Below are positions 31,717 through 43,415 of a stretch of DNA of 64,000 bases, piece after piece; within the stretch, counting starts at the first letter, position 1; each line of letters starts with the position of its first letter. This DNA comes from Rachicladosporium sp. CCFEE 5018 (Eukaryota > Ascomycota > Dothideomycetes > Cladosporiales > Cladosporiaceae), in contig KZ111148.1 in the NCBI GenBank assembly GCA_002077045.2, forward strand, positions 1,322,885-1,386,884, given 5' to 3'. Made by a program: the position numbers and the translations under genes. Below the pieces are notes generated by a model. It made no database searches. It was not told where the DNA came from and saw only the letters and a program-made list of their open reading frames with translations.

Positions 31717-33674
31717 TCAACCACCACCAACCCCACTCTCCTTCCTCCTCATCTCCGGACTCCTCCCGCCCTGCCTTCCCGGCCCCTCGACAGGACTCAC
31801 AACTGCACTCCTGACACTCTGCGCCACACTGCCCCTGCGACTTCCTCCAACACTCCCAGCCTCCGCCTCCCTCTCCAAAAAGTCACTCCACAGCTCCGCC
31901 AAGCTCTCTCGACTGGCCCCGCCAGGACTCTCAGGCACAAACTCACCAAGCGTAGGCGTACTCGGCGTCCTCCGGAACGGACTGACAGGTAGTCTCAGCG
32001 TGCCTAATCCAGCTCCCGCGCGGAGCAAACCAGCTTGCTCTTTTTGCTGTTCTGTCCAGCCGAGCAGTGCAGCTATGAGCTGCAGGATCTGGAACTTCTT
32101 GGGATCACTGCGGTCTAGAGCCAAGAAGTGGAGGAAGTGGTTCGTGACTAGCTGGCGGTCGACGTTGTCTTCCGGCTTGCCGCGTTTGAGGAATCGGAGG
32201 GCTTTGGTGAGGTGGTCGTTTAGTATTACGGCTTCGTGACGGAGCTTGCCGATTAGGAGATTTTTTTCTTTGACTTCTTTCTCAAAAGGTATTGCACGAT
32301 CGAGTTCGGCCTTCGTGATCTCGAGCTGTGATGTCAGACTTGTTGCGCTCTCTTCGGCACCTTTGACTTGTGATCTTAAGGCTTCTAGCTGTGCTTGGGA
32401 CTGCTCGACTAGCTCTCGTAGCTCTCGTTTTCGCTCCTCCTGGACTTCTCGAAGTGCTCGCTGAAGACCGTCGACTGTGCTGCTCTGCGTCTCGACTTCA
32501 CTTCTTACCCTCTCATAAGACTCCTGGTGATTGCTGATCTGGTCCTGCAGCTCCTGTGCTCGCTCATCGCTAACTTCTCGTTTTGCTCGCTCTTCGGTGA
32601 ACAGTATCTCCCAATCCTGCATTGCCTGCTTTGCCACTTCGAACTCTTCTCGTAGATACGCTTCTCGAGATACGAAGTCGTCTCGCTCCTTGACCCAATT
32701 GGATGTCGAGAGACTCATTCGCTGGCGTAGCTCGTTCAACTCCGTGGCTTGCGAGCTCAGCTGTTCGTTGAGCGAAGCCACCGTGTCCTGCAACCGCGAG
32801 TTCTCCTTGACCGTCCCACCATGTGTCCCCTCGAGCTCCTCGATCCTCCCGCGCGCCTGCTCAAGTTCTGCAGCATCTGCCTTAAGCCGCTCACCAAGTT
32901 GCGAGCGGATCGTGTTGACCTTGCCCAACAGGTTGCGGTACTGCGTCTCGGCCTGTTCTCGATTCGACTCTGACAGTTCGAGCTCCCCTCTCACACCCGA
33001 CAGCTCCTCGCTGTGCTTCGACTGTAGTTGCTCCAATGACTCTCGCAGATGCGTCACCTCCAGTCTCAAAGTCTCCCGCTCTTCCTGCAACGCGTCCAAT
33101 CGAGAAGATGTGTCTGCCTCATGGGCACGTGTGGCGCCAGGGACATCTCGAGAGCCGCGAGTGTCCGCTACGCCCTCGCCATCTGCCTCTTCCGCCTCAC
33201 TTTCGTCCTGCAGCGCAATGGTTGCATGCGACCCATTCGTAACCGGCTGCTCCACATGCGTCTCGTCTGGTGACAGCGGCTCCGGAGGCGACGAAGGCAT
33301 ATGCAACGTGTCTTCGCCTTTCAATCGCTGCGGTAATGACGCCTGTGTGGCAGGGCGTAAGCTCTCTGCTCCGCCGTTGGTATGTTCCTCCGCTGTTGAA
33401 CGTACCACAGGCGTCTCGGGTGTATCGTCCACATCGTCGTCCTCCTCTCCCTCGCCGGCGACGTCTTTCGACCCATTCGTTTCTGCTACCTCGGAACCGG
33501 ATTGTCCTTTGCCATTGGGCTTCTTCTTGCTCTTCTTCTTTTTCTTAGATGCTACTTGCCAGCCGCGTCAGCCGAATATTTGTAGAGCGGTTGATCGCTA
33601 TGAACGGAGCGCTCGCAGAGAACATTACGAGACCTACCAGACTTGCTAGCATCGTTTGTGACCGCCGAAGACAT
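31717..33674 (-). CDS. RUD3: Golgin with GRAB domain, Rud3/GMAP-210 homologue, copy B
   Basis: Exons complement(31717..33551, 33638..33674) have the same 86-bp intron and the same 623-residue length as copy A. The GRAB domain and coiled coil are nearly identical to copy A. The acidic linker between the TNGSHA segment and SSRLDALQEE (DNA 33106-33228) is almost unrelated to copy A, yet has the same number of codons. Function as in copy A: Arf1-dependent cis-Golgi golgin. Confidence 0.9.
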
Positions 33675-34795
33675 TATGTGACTGGGTTGTTGGAGCCCTG
33701 CGGCCAAGATATTGTCCCATGTACGTCAATGTTCACTTTCGCGATGTGAAACGTGGCGGGCATGAAGCTTGAGGAGCCACTACATGTATGTTTCAGATTC
33801 TCACGGGCACACCAAGACACAAGATGCAATAACATGTCACTTTCCAACCTGGCAGCGAAGACGCGAGATATACAGTAGAGAAGACGAAGCAATCCAGCAT
33901 TGCAGCGCATGAATTGATCATCTTTCGCGCCCGCCTGAGCAATTCGCATCCCGAAACCCTAGCACGCAGCTGGTTGACATGGCAAAGACGATAGGACTCT
34001 CGAGTGACTTGAGACGACAGGAAGTCGTTGTTCAAAGGTAGCTACATCAGACTTTTGGAGGTTGCGATCAACGGTAGCTGCTTGTGTCTGACTGATGGCG
34101 AAGCTTGTGTGGTCGAGTAGACCGCTCCGCACGGCAGACCACGCCTCCTTGCTTTGCAAGAGCGCGGAGCAAGCGAGCAGCAATGGTGATGGCCCACCGC
34201 CTGACATGCTACGCACGAGCTCCTGCACTCGCTTCGCACCCGCTCCCGTTCCCAGTTCTGGTAACACGTGTGCCCATGACCGTGACCGTGACCGCCTATG
34301 AAGTCTTATGATCTCAACTTCCCCGTTGTTCATCTCTTGCGTCGACGCATTCATCGTGTATACTCAAGTAAAGAAACAAATTGAGTGAAATGTCCGCCTA
34401 AAGCGAACCCGCCAGCCCACAGAGATGGAGCGTCGGAATTATTGAAAGGCACTTGTACGTTCTCGCTCTGCCGGGAATGTGATTTCATCCATGGTTTTTG
34501 TGGGATGATGCAAGGGTATATGGAGAGACGGTATCATTGAGAGAAAAAAGAAGAGCGCGAGATTCTGGCAGCAACATAGAGTGAATTGGACGCGGGACGG
34601 GAGGGCGGGCTTGGCAATGTGGCTTTAGTCATCGAGCGAGGATGCTCTCGGAGCTCACATTGCCATCATGATTGCCCTGCCCTCAGTCTTGCAACCCCCA
34701 AATCGTCCCGGCCGTGTTGCTCGGAGTAGTAACGCCGGTCCGTACGTCCTGGTCGCCCTATGGCTGTCCACTTGTCGCACTCAACGTCCGCAATC
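33675..34795. other. Intergenic stretch with a copy-specific block
   Basis: About 33790-34387 has no counterpart in copy A. A minus-strand frame at 33959-34354 begins with ATG (131 codons) and contains a run of Arg-Ser dipeptides from tgaccg repeats. It has no family match and I do not call it a gene. Homology to copy A resumes at about 34388. Confidence 0.55.
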
Positions 34796-35479
34796 TCACG
34801 CTACATCATTCGTCCCTCCAGTCCCGTCGGCACCATCACAAGCCGCCAGCAGTGCTTCGCCGTGTTCTCCTACCCAAAGGGCCTTCGCCTGACGGCGTAA
34901 CTCTTCTAGCAGCATCTGCGTTTGCCGAAGCTGGCGGAAAGGTGTCAGAAGGACACCACGAGACATAGCGGCGGCCATGTCCCGCGACGATACCCATCCG
35001 GCCCTGAAAATGTCCTTCCATAACAAGCTACAGGAGCCATCTCCGATTCTTCCAGGGCCAGATTCACACTCCGCTAGACATTTGCGTTCCATGATCTTTG
35101 CATTTGCCACCAGACGCGTGTAGAAGTCTCTCCTATCCAGTCGACGGAGGACGCGACAGGTCTGTAGGAATCGTGGGACTGTGCGGAACTCGGTCGTAAA
35201 GGCTTTCACATATTTGTCATGCTCCCTGCTGGTCCTGAACTCCGTTGCCTTGGCTGATATCGTAAAGTGGTCGTCATATGCGTGTCCGAGGATGTTGAGG
35301 ATGAGCTCGATCGGTAGACTGCAGAGTCTGCTGTCTTGCTGTGGGTTGACTTGTGGACGGTTGCAGAATTGGACGATGGTGGGTGCCTACGCTCAGTCAG
35401 TACGACCTTTTTGTTCTAGAGTGAGCAAGGAATCTTCTCATACCAACGATGCGCTACCCATACTGGATTGCACGTCCAT
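34796..35479 (-). CDS. Small F-box-like protein, copy B (intact)
   Basis: Exons complement(34796..35386, 35444..35479) have a 57-bp intron (GTATGA donor, CTGAC branch, GTAG acceptor) and encode 208 residues from MDVQSSMGSASL. An F-box-like segment, VNPQQDSRLCSLPIELILN, is followed by TEFRTVPRFLQTCRVLRRLD and helical, basic C-terminal sequence (LRQTQMLLEELRRQAKAL). It is the first of three minus-strand tandem paralogues. Copy A is frameshifted, so copy B is the only full-length version. No specific function can be assigned. Confidence 0.65.
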
Positions 35480-35915
35480 GACCGCTTCAGTCGTGTAGAG
35501 CAATGTAGCAGAGTGATGCACAAAAGAGTGACTGCGGTACCTGGTCAAGGTTCAAGTGTCAAGAAGCCACGTCGACGTGAGGAAGGAACGATCATGACAG
35601 TGGGCACTTCACTTTGCTTGCGTCACCGCTCACTACTTCTGATCACTCCAGTGTGAGATAAGTGAAATGACAACGGTACAATAGTGAGGATAGTCGCTTG
35701 CTATGCGCTATCAAGTGACAGGCCCTTGCTGATGCATGACAAGCATCCCTGATTTAGCACATAGTCGTTGTGAGTGCCCATTGCATGCTCCCCTGATCGA
35801 CATGCGGTATTACTGCAGTCCTGCTCATCGACCCAAATATGACCCCTCAGTCTCTTGACGCAGATGAGCCAACTTCAACACAGCCACTGCAGCACTGCGC
35901 CGAGCATGCTTGAGC
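35480..35915. other. Intergenic, no gene seen
   Basis: 435 bp, similar to copy A 5368-5728. It also includes the former 3' coding end of the next gene, made non-coding by an upstream frameshift. Confidence 0.5.
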
Positions 35916-36353
35916 TCATGTCGACACAATGCCTGGGTGCTTGTTGCATTCGCACTGGTTGTTCAGCCACGGATCATCATCCACGATCACCAGCATACGC
36001 TCGATGAAACGCTTCAGCCCCAGATCTCGGAGCAAGCGACAGGTCTGCGCCAAGCGCGGTGTCTTGTAGAAGCGGGCGTACGCGGCATCGTGAGCAGCCG
36101 TTATTTCTTCAGTGTCTTCATAGGCGATGATCGACGGTCTTAAGGTCTGGCTGTGGTCGATGAGGTGGTCGAAGATCTTGAGTAAAAGCTCGTCGGGGAG
36201 ACTGCAGAGGCTGCTGTCGGGTTGTGGATTGACTGGCGGCCTTCTGTCTTCAGCCTGAGGGTTGATGTTCTAGTAGCTGGTTAGTCGATTTGCTGATCAT
36301 ACATCGTTGACGCAGTGTGATACGGTATGCGGTACCGATGACACTGCAGCCAT
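35916..36353 (-). CDS. Small F-box-like protein, copy B (C-terminally truncated)
   Basis: Exons complement(35916..36269, 36336..36353) encode 123 residues. The F-box-like segment VNPQPDSSLCSLPDELLLK and the following helix match copy A. A 5-bp deletion (aatgcctggg against aacgcacgatatggg) shifts the frame after NNQCECNKHP and ends the protein five residues later. Copy A continues for 39 more residues. Whether the short form works is unknown. Confidence 0.5.
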
Positions 36354-36822
36354 AATGGTATATATGCTTCGGGGGTGTGGCAAGGTGGAAGTGGACCTTG
36401 AACACGGGAGTGCTCGTAGAGTGAAGGGAGAAAGTAGGCAAGCCTTTGAGGATGGCGATGATGACGACGCTACAGTGGTATGAGGAAGGAGCGATCAGAC
36501 TTGCGGGTAACTCACTGCGAATGCTTCCCCGTTCATTCTGCCCTCTCCTTCGTTTCTTTCCTACTTGTGAGGAGGTTGACGAAATGAGCTTGATGATCAT
36601 GATCCACATGGTCCGTTCTCGCTGTGCGCCGACAGGAGCTTGATTCGTGTTCCAGCTCCTGATCACGTTCACGGCCGTCACCCAATACTCAGGCGTTGCG
36701 TCGAGCCACCATCCCCAGCAGAGTAGCTCCAGCCACCTCCGACGTCAGCGTCTTTACCAGAGTGGCAAAGCAACACCATTTCAACCTTTGAACGGCGTTA
36801 TCGCCGAATCTATCGCGGTCTT
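36354..36822. other. Intergenic, no gene seen
   Basis: 470 bp corresponding to copy A 6263-6722, with several small indels. Nothing recognised. Confidence 0.5.
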
Positions 36823-37512
36823 TCAAGCCAAGATCTCTCCATCTTCCACTGCATCAATCATTCGCTCCGACGCTTCAACCCTCAGCCTGAGCAACTCCGT
36901 CCCCTTTGGCCATTCGAATGATCTCTGCCACTTGCGCATGCAATTTCGCTTGTGATGCGCCGCTCTCAGGCATTCCTCCTGTCGCTGGACTGACTCGCAA
37001 TCCTCTGAGAGGTACTGCAGGAAAGCGTCTCTGCCTTTCCAGCGCAGCAAGCGACAGCTCTGCAGAATCGCCGGGACGCGGTATGAGATGCCCACGAATA
37101 CCGCAGGGTCCATTGAAGCGATTTAGTCCTGGTGCTCGCTGGAGACGCTGACATCGTCCATGTGCACAGAATCATCGGAGTCGTGAACCTCATGCTCTTC
37201 GCAGTCTAAGCTCCCCGCGCTTGCGTCGCTCTCGTCGCTCTCGTCGCTCTCATCACTCTCGTCGTCGCTCGCAACATAACTGACATCGCTCTCCTCTGAC
37301 TCTGCGTCGGATTGGTCGACTTCTTCATCGAACCTCCAATCAACTTTTTCATCGGACCCTTCCTCCAGCCAGCTCGCTGCGCTGAAGGGGAACTGCGCGA
37401 AGACGGTGTAGTCGAGTATGTGCAGAAGTAGTTCCGCCGGAAGACCACAGAGGGGACTGCCGGTCTGCGGATTGACGGCGGCGACGCTCTTGTTGACCAA
37501 CTGTGTAGGCAT
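36823..37512 (-). pseudogene. Acidic-linker F-box-like gene, copy B, nonsense mutation
   Basis: The frame matches the 226-residue gene at 6723-7403, but CAA has become TAA at 37123-37125, right after SVSSEHQD. Beyond it the same frame stays open to 36823. The product would stop at 129 residues, keeping the F-box-like segment (LCGLPAELLLHILDY) and the acidic linker only. The Asp/Glu/Ser repeat is one SDE unit longer than in copy A. A working truncated protein is possible. Confidence 0.7.
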
Positions 37513-38004
37513 GCCGGGATGCTACAATAGGTCAGTGTAAGTCATACGGGCTGCTTGCATCGGGCGCTTCGCAAGTGCAAACTTGCTGTTGTGCTGGAGC
37601 TGTGGAATGCCAGCCACTGATGCGAGGTGAAGGTGGTTCTTGTTGTGCAGTAAGCAAAGGTGTCTGCAGGACTTTGCACGTCCGCGGGAAGGAAGCAATT
37701 CGCATTCACGTGAACGTACCTTCCCTCCTTCCAAGATCCGAAGTGCGCAAGTGCTTCCACAGCCACACTGGTGATGGTGAATGTAGCGCACAACAATGGT
37801 GAGATTGTGAAAGAAGCACTGTAGTCGAATATTGCTTGAGCTCCATCCGAGCAGGCCTTTCACGAGCGCAATGTCACCGCACATCGTTATCCCAGCCAAA
37901 TTGAGAGGAGCACAAGCCCTGCATCACAGCGTTTGAGATCGCATATCTCGATTCCTTCGTTGTCCCATCACCTTCGATCGCTGTTGCACCCGCATCCCGC
38001 CACC
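37513..38004. other. Intergenic, no convincing gene
   Basis: Corresponds to copy A 7404-7895. The open minus-strand frame (37522-37899) has mostly amino-acid-changing differences from copy A and is not called. Confidence 0.5.
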
Positions 38005-38683
38005 CTAGACCCACATCAACATCATCGCACGATGCTGCATGATCCTAACATCCAGCTCATAGTTCCTGAGACTCAGAGGCAATCCCATTCCTACCTCATC
38101 CTCCCATTGACGCATGCTTGGAAGGGAATCCCGCTCGATCATACTTCCGAACGCTTGTAGGTACTTCGTTTCGATGCGCAGACTCCTACTGAAGGCAGTC
38201 CGAGCTTCGCGACGCAAGATGCGGCAAATCATACGAGCAGCCGGAAGTGGGTATGATTTGCCGCCATAGTTGTAGGTGTTGTAGTCGTTGTGGAAGGTTT
38301 CGAGGATAGCGTATTGTAGGATTGAGATGCGTAGCTCCGTAGGCAGAGAGAGGATGGTGGTCGTGGGCGCTACAGCTGTTGATGGTGCTGTAATGCTGGT
38401 GGCGCCATTGCCCTGCTGCTCAGTGTTCGGGCCATTGCTGTTATTTTGCTTTGGCTCTTCGATGCTGAGTGTTAGATCTGCTTCGATGGTATTCGGAGCA
38501 GGAAGTGCCTGGTAGGATCATCTTTCATAATTCACTTCTGACTTTACACGATGTAGCCTCGCCGAGAGGACTTCTTAATGATGCACCGCTGCCGCCGCTC
38601 TGCTCACTCACTCGAAGGATTGGGGTTTTACCTGGGACATTGTTCGCCATCTCCGACACTGCGGTGTCGCCGGTCATCGTCAT
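38005..38683 (-). pseudogene. F-box-like gene, copy B, frameshifted near the start
   Basis: The body (LSLPTELRISILQYA, MICRILRREARTAF) matches copy A 7896-8578. Loss of one GATC-type unit (ggatcatc against ggatcgatcatc, near 38516-38520) puts the presumed first exon (38632-38683, MTMTGDTAVSEMANNVP) out of frame. No ATG precedes the F-box-like motif in the remaining frame. If the first exon is wrongly inferred, the gene could still be functional from another start. Confidence 0.5.
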
Positions 38684-39354
38684 TGCTGGGTCTGAAGCGG
38701 TGTTAGGTGAGGGAGCGGGGAACGAGGAGGCGAAGCGACGATGAGCGGGGCATCACAGCAACAGCCTCCGCTGACGCGCAGCTCTCATCGACATGAGGCG
38801 AGAGCCTTGCATGTGCTAGTGTACACACTCAGCGTTGACACGTGACAGTATCGAGTACCATGCGACTGGAATGATTCTTTCAGTTTGAAGTCACAAAAGA
38901 CTGGTGCGCAAAGAGAATAGGAGCTCGCTCATCAAACCAGACGAACGATACTATACAGCTCTGGGAGCATACATAGTCGACAAGACCACCTGCATGGCTG
39001 CAGCGCAACATGTATCAGAGGTCGAAGTCCCACCCCGAAAAGGAGGCGCCTTGTTCACCTCACCGCTAGCTCGCGAGTCTCGTGCGAGGGCAGCGTATCT
39101 GCTGCAATGATTCATCGCCGAGGGAATACCTTGGCGAAAGAGAGTGGATCAAGTAGAAGAGCGGTTGTAGGAGAGGAGGACATGAGGTCGAGAAACACCA
39201 AAAACACCTGGGCAGTTGCGACCCAAGTGACGTAACCAGTCGCGTCGCAGGATTTATGGAGCGCGTCGAGCACTAAATCGAGACCAGACAGGACAGCCCT
39301 CCTCCCACATACTCCGCCATCATCGCGGCGAGAAAGACATCACGTTCTTCAGAG
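38684..39354. other. Divergent intergenic region before RTT106, no gene seen
   Basis: 670 bp, almost the same as copy A 8579-9250. Presumed RTT106 promoter. Confidence 0.55.
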
Positions 39355-40785
39355 ATGGCACGACAGCCGACAGACACAATCGCAGAAGCATTTGCAGGTA
39401 GCGGCACGCTGAGTGATCGAGTCCTGGCCGCTTACCGTATGTACTGCAGCCAATCTTTCCTCAAAAGCACAGCATGTATTAAATACCTTCGCTAGGTGAC
39501 AAGAAAGTAGGCTTTAGTGATGTCGAGCTTCTGCGAGACATAGCCGAACATATCCTCACGCTTAAAGGCGAAGGACCGTCCAGCGAGCCGCCCTCGAAGA
39601 AGCGAAAACTCTCACTGGTTTCTGCAGCCCAGGATCGCTCAGTCTTCGCACCGAACGGCAGCCATGATCTGAAGGCCAAGGTCTACTTCGAATGCAAGGA
39701 CGTTTCCTTCACGTCTCCGGCTCGAAAGAAGCTTCGCCTCCAATTCGTGCGTGACGATTCGAACATGCTCATGGGCCAGATTCGCCTCATGCACCCGACG
39801 GAGGACAAAGTCGAGTACGCCATCCGCAGAGAAGATGTGGACCAGTTCTTCTATTTACCTGTACCGGACAAGGCGCAACGACAAAGGCAATTCGTAGTGA
39901 TACCATTGCCTGGATCAGTGAATCACGATGGCACGCCCCTGGAGCCCATTGTGTGGACTATGAACGAGGTGAAGGGCAGGCCGGATGTGTGCACTGCGCA
40001 AACGACTTTGCACGAGAAACTCGAAGACACCGAGAACGACACCATTGCGAGTCTGACTTTGGGCGAGCTGGATCACTTCATGGCAGAAGTACCTAATAAG
40101 GCGGCTGTACAACCTGACGACAATGACTTCGCGAGTGCAATTCCTCAGAGCCATCGCAAGGGTGAGAAAGCTTATCACGTGAAAGTGTACAAGGGCAGCA
40201 AAGAAGGTTCGATCTCATTATAGTGTCTTTCTTCGCATCGCTCGACTGACACTGAACTTAGGCTACCTCTTCTTCCTCCCAGTGGGCATCCTCTTCGGCT
40301 TCAAGAAGCCCATACAGTTCTTCTCGTTCGCCTCCATAGACAGCACAGCCTTCACATCAGTCCTTCAACGGACTTTCAATCTTGTCATCACTGCACGAGA
40401 ATCCTCTGTAGACGGCGAGGAGAGCGAGGCGAAAGCCAACGAGTTCAGCATGATCGACCAAGCGGACTTTGCAGGCATAGAAGCGTACATCAAACGCCAT
40501 GAGCTGAGTGATGCTAGTATGGCCAAGGAGCGACAGGCGAAAGTGCACAACGTCAATAAGCCGAAGGGCGAGAATGGGGAAGCGCATGAAGAGCAGAATG
40601 GGGAAAGTGAGCTGGCGAAGGCCGAGGCAGAGCTGCAAGACGCTGAGGACGAGGAGGAGGAGGACTACGATCCGTCGGGTGGCGAAAGTGAGGGTGAGGG
40701 CGAAGAGAGTGGTGACGAGGAAGGTGGAGCAGCTGAAGGAGACGAACAGGAGGAAGTGTATGATGAAGAAGAGGAAGAGGAGTGA
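39355..40785 (+). CDS. RTT106: Histone chaperone Rtt106, copy B
   Basis: Exons 39355..39436, 39496..40206 and 40262..40785 encode 438 residues. Intron 1 is 59 bp. Intron 2 is 55 bp, as in copy A, but its sequence is unrelated to copy A and its donor is the less usual GTTCGA. The PH-like core and GILFGFKKPIQFF are preserved, and the acidic tail differs by short indels. Exon 1 and the first 300 bp of exon 2 are close to copy A; from about 39790 onward synonymous differences become dense. Function as for copy A. Confidence 0.92.
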
Positions 40786-41575
40786 TATCCATGTTGCGCA
40801 GATCGAGAAGCCATGGTCTGAAGCTCGCCTCTCTTGAGTCCCCACTGAAGCAGGCCCTGCTCGCTTCTGCTCCATAGGACGGGCCCTGATGTCAGTATTA
40901 GTCCATCAACAACAAAGTAACAACGACTACGTGCTCTTCAGCTCGCGATAAGCAAGATGAAAGCCTATCTCTGTTCACGCTTGCGAGGAATCAGATGACC
41001 CAGTCTTTCCCTCCGGTTGCCTGTCAACGATCGCGACCGCAGCTCAACGAGATGGAACGATCACATGCTCTCATGCCCTAGCAATGCGACAGTCTAGCCA
41101 TACTGTAGCTCGTGGATATGCTTCTCGGCTACTTCTTTGCGTAGTAGTCGAAGATAGTAGTGGTGTGTAAGGAAACGAGCGCGGCATGGGAGATGGAGCT
41201 CGCGCTGCGTAGGAAGATCATGTGCGTCCACGAGCATCCATGGAAAAACAAAGTGGCGCACGAGTACTTCGATGCCGTAGTCACAAAGAATTGGCATATG
41301 CTAGCATGGGTAATCAGGTCGGCTAAAGCTGTCACTGATCTGACGTTGGCCGAGCTATGCAGCTATGTTGCAGTGAGATCGATTGTAAGTGAGCTGCGAG
41401 GACGAGGCTGAGTATAATGTGTTCACAGTATCGTAGATCTACATATATGTACAAGTAATGATACATGGAGTCTATGGCTTCACGCAGCTTTTCAGAATGC
41501 CCACCGACGCCGTCGCTAGTCCCAGTCATCCGCTCAATAGCATCATTGAAACAAAGGAAATACCTTGCTCAGTCA
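40786..41575. other. Intergenic, no gene seen
   Basis: 790 bp matching copy A 10684-11477 with many differences. Short minus-strand frames near 41094-41335 may be a remnant. Confidence 0.5.
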
Positions 41576-42250
41576 TCAGTGGTCCGCATCGCGACACCCA
41601 AAACACACCATCACACTTCTCCACCACCCTCCCTCATCCCTCCTTGCCTCCTCCTCCTGTCGCTCCCTCTCCTCACTCTCAGCAAGGTCCTTGGACTTCT
41701 GCACCATGTCCTCGGAGAAGTCTGAATAATACGAGAACCGCGACACACTCCCGAATGAGATCGTCGGCTTCAGTGGCGGCCTACAAGGCACTACCGGATA
41801 GCCGCCATCTGCCACATCGCCGGGACTCGCCCCAGTCCGGGCATAGTCTCCGAGTCCTTTCGGAGATGCCGGCGTAGGCCACATGACGGGGGAGCCGGCC
41901 AGCTCAGCGGCGACGGTATAGCAACCGGCGGACTGAGGGCGGATGTTGTGATGGCTGAGAGATCGGCGGTGGCGATGACGTGGCTTTGTGGGATTGAGGC
42001 GAGGCGAGTTTGGAGTGTGAGGCGAGGTCTTTGGCGGCGCTGGAGTGCTCGAGACGAAGGAGCGGAATGTGGGGATTGTTTCGTCGCTGTGTGAGCGGAG
42101 CTTGAATGGATACTCTGGCCGCGTCGGCGTCTTGGGGGCGTCGCTTGTTGTGGTGGTGTCGATGGTGTTGTTGAGGTTTGTGAGAACAGGCACGTGAGGC
42201 ATGGCGCCAGAGGGAAGGATAGGCGTGGGCACAGATGGTCCATTGGACAT
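41576..42250 (-). CDS. Uncharacterised Pro/Ser/Thr-rich protein, copy B
   Basis: 224 residues from ATG at 42248-42250, aligned without gaps to copy A and differing at only a few residues (for example EEMVQ to EDMVQ, EEAMGSEGG to EEARRDEGG). The conservation of length and frame between copies supports it as a real gene. Its C-terminal WWRSVMVCFGC and SRFSYYSDFS motifs are kept. No known domain is recognised. Confidence 0.65.
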   Translation of the reverse strand: MSNGPSVPTPILPSGAMPHVPVLTNLNNTIDTTTTSDAPKTPTRPEYPFKLRSHSDETIPTFRSFVSSTPAPPKTSPHTPNSPRLNPTKPRHRHRRSLSHHNIRPQSAGCYTVAAELAGSPVMWPTPASPKGLGDYARTGASPGDVADGGYPVVPCRPPLKPTISFGSVSRFSYYSDFSEDMVQKSKDLAESEERERQEEEARRDEGGWWRSVMVCFGCRDADH

Positions 42251-43415
42251 GTATGTCGGTCGCGGCTGTGAGTTGGAAGTCTTGAGGAATGACTCGAGCT
42301 CAGATGGTTGTAGTATAGCAGATGTTGCGTGATGAGATTGAGTTTTGATAGAGTCAATCGATGCTGACAGGATTGGTTCGATGATGAAGGATAAGAAAAA
42401 TACGGGACGATGGTCGAGGATCGAGCTGTTATACATACCATCGAGCACCCTTGTTCATGCATCAGCACGGCGTCCACGAGGACCGAGCATACTCAGCACT
42501 AGGCTTCGACCTGTCACACAGATCTGCACGCCTCTTTTCCGCCCAAGCAACACGCCTATGCAACAGAGATCCAGATGCAGCACTTTTGCGTGACCAGACA
42601 GCACCCAGATGGCATATTCAGCTGCAAAACATCTAGCCATGGGCTGCGGGGCGTTTTGGTGGCTTGACCGAGAAACGTTCATTGTCCAGAACAGATCTGC
42701 AAGAGACTTTCCACTTCGAGATTGGGTACTATGGCGTTCGGAGCAGCCGTCAGCCTTGTGTACGCGCAGGGATGCTGCAACACGTGGCCGCACGGTTCAG
42801 TAAGTCCACTTGGTATAGCTCGCCAATATGAGACATCGCTTCGAATGGACCCTCTGGACGCCGACTTCGCTGTGTACTGGCTACCGTTGAACTTGATCGG
42901 CTACAGTAGCACCGCTTTCTGTTATCATATCGCGAAGTTTGAAGGCCGGGTATATCGATGAAGTCCATGGAAGGTGCTGTCTACCAGTGTGACACCCTAC
43001 GCCGCACATTTGATTATAAGCTATCAATAGACGTAGATCTGTGCCACTCGATATTGATCGCCTCAGGGGTACAAGGTGGTGTCCCGAGATTTCCCAGCAT
43101 CCTGGATTTGCTCGGCTGGGTTGACTGCGTGTATCAAGCGCCTCGTGGCAGATGAGATACACCCTGATTACACGTGTGGCTCGACTGGTCCAACGTGAGT
43201 TGCGGTGGGCGCGGCAACGGCGTCAGCTGCTCGACCAAACGGACACAGCGACTGTGGAAATGAGAGTGAGCTCTGCAGTCAGCACAAGCGACGAATCGGA
43301 GAAATGTCAAGCCTCCCCCGAGAACTCCGAAACATCTCGCTTGTTTCTGTCGTCTAGAATATCAGTGTCGCACATTCCTCACGCAATGCATCAATGTATT
43401 GAACGTTTCCGATCA
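42251..43415. other. Long intergenic region, no gene seen
   Basis: 1.16 kb, well conserved with copy A 12153-13312 but without a shared coding frame. Confidence 0.45.
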
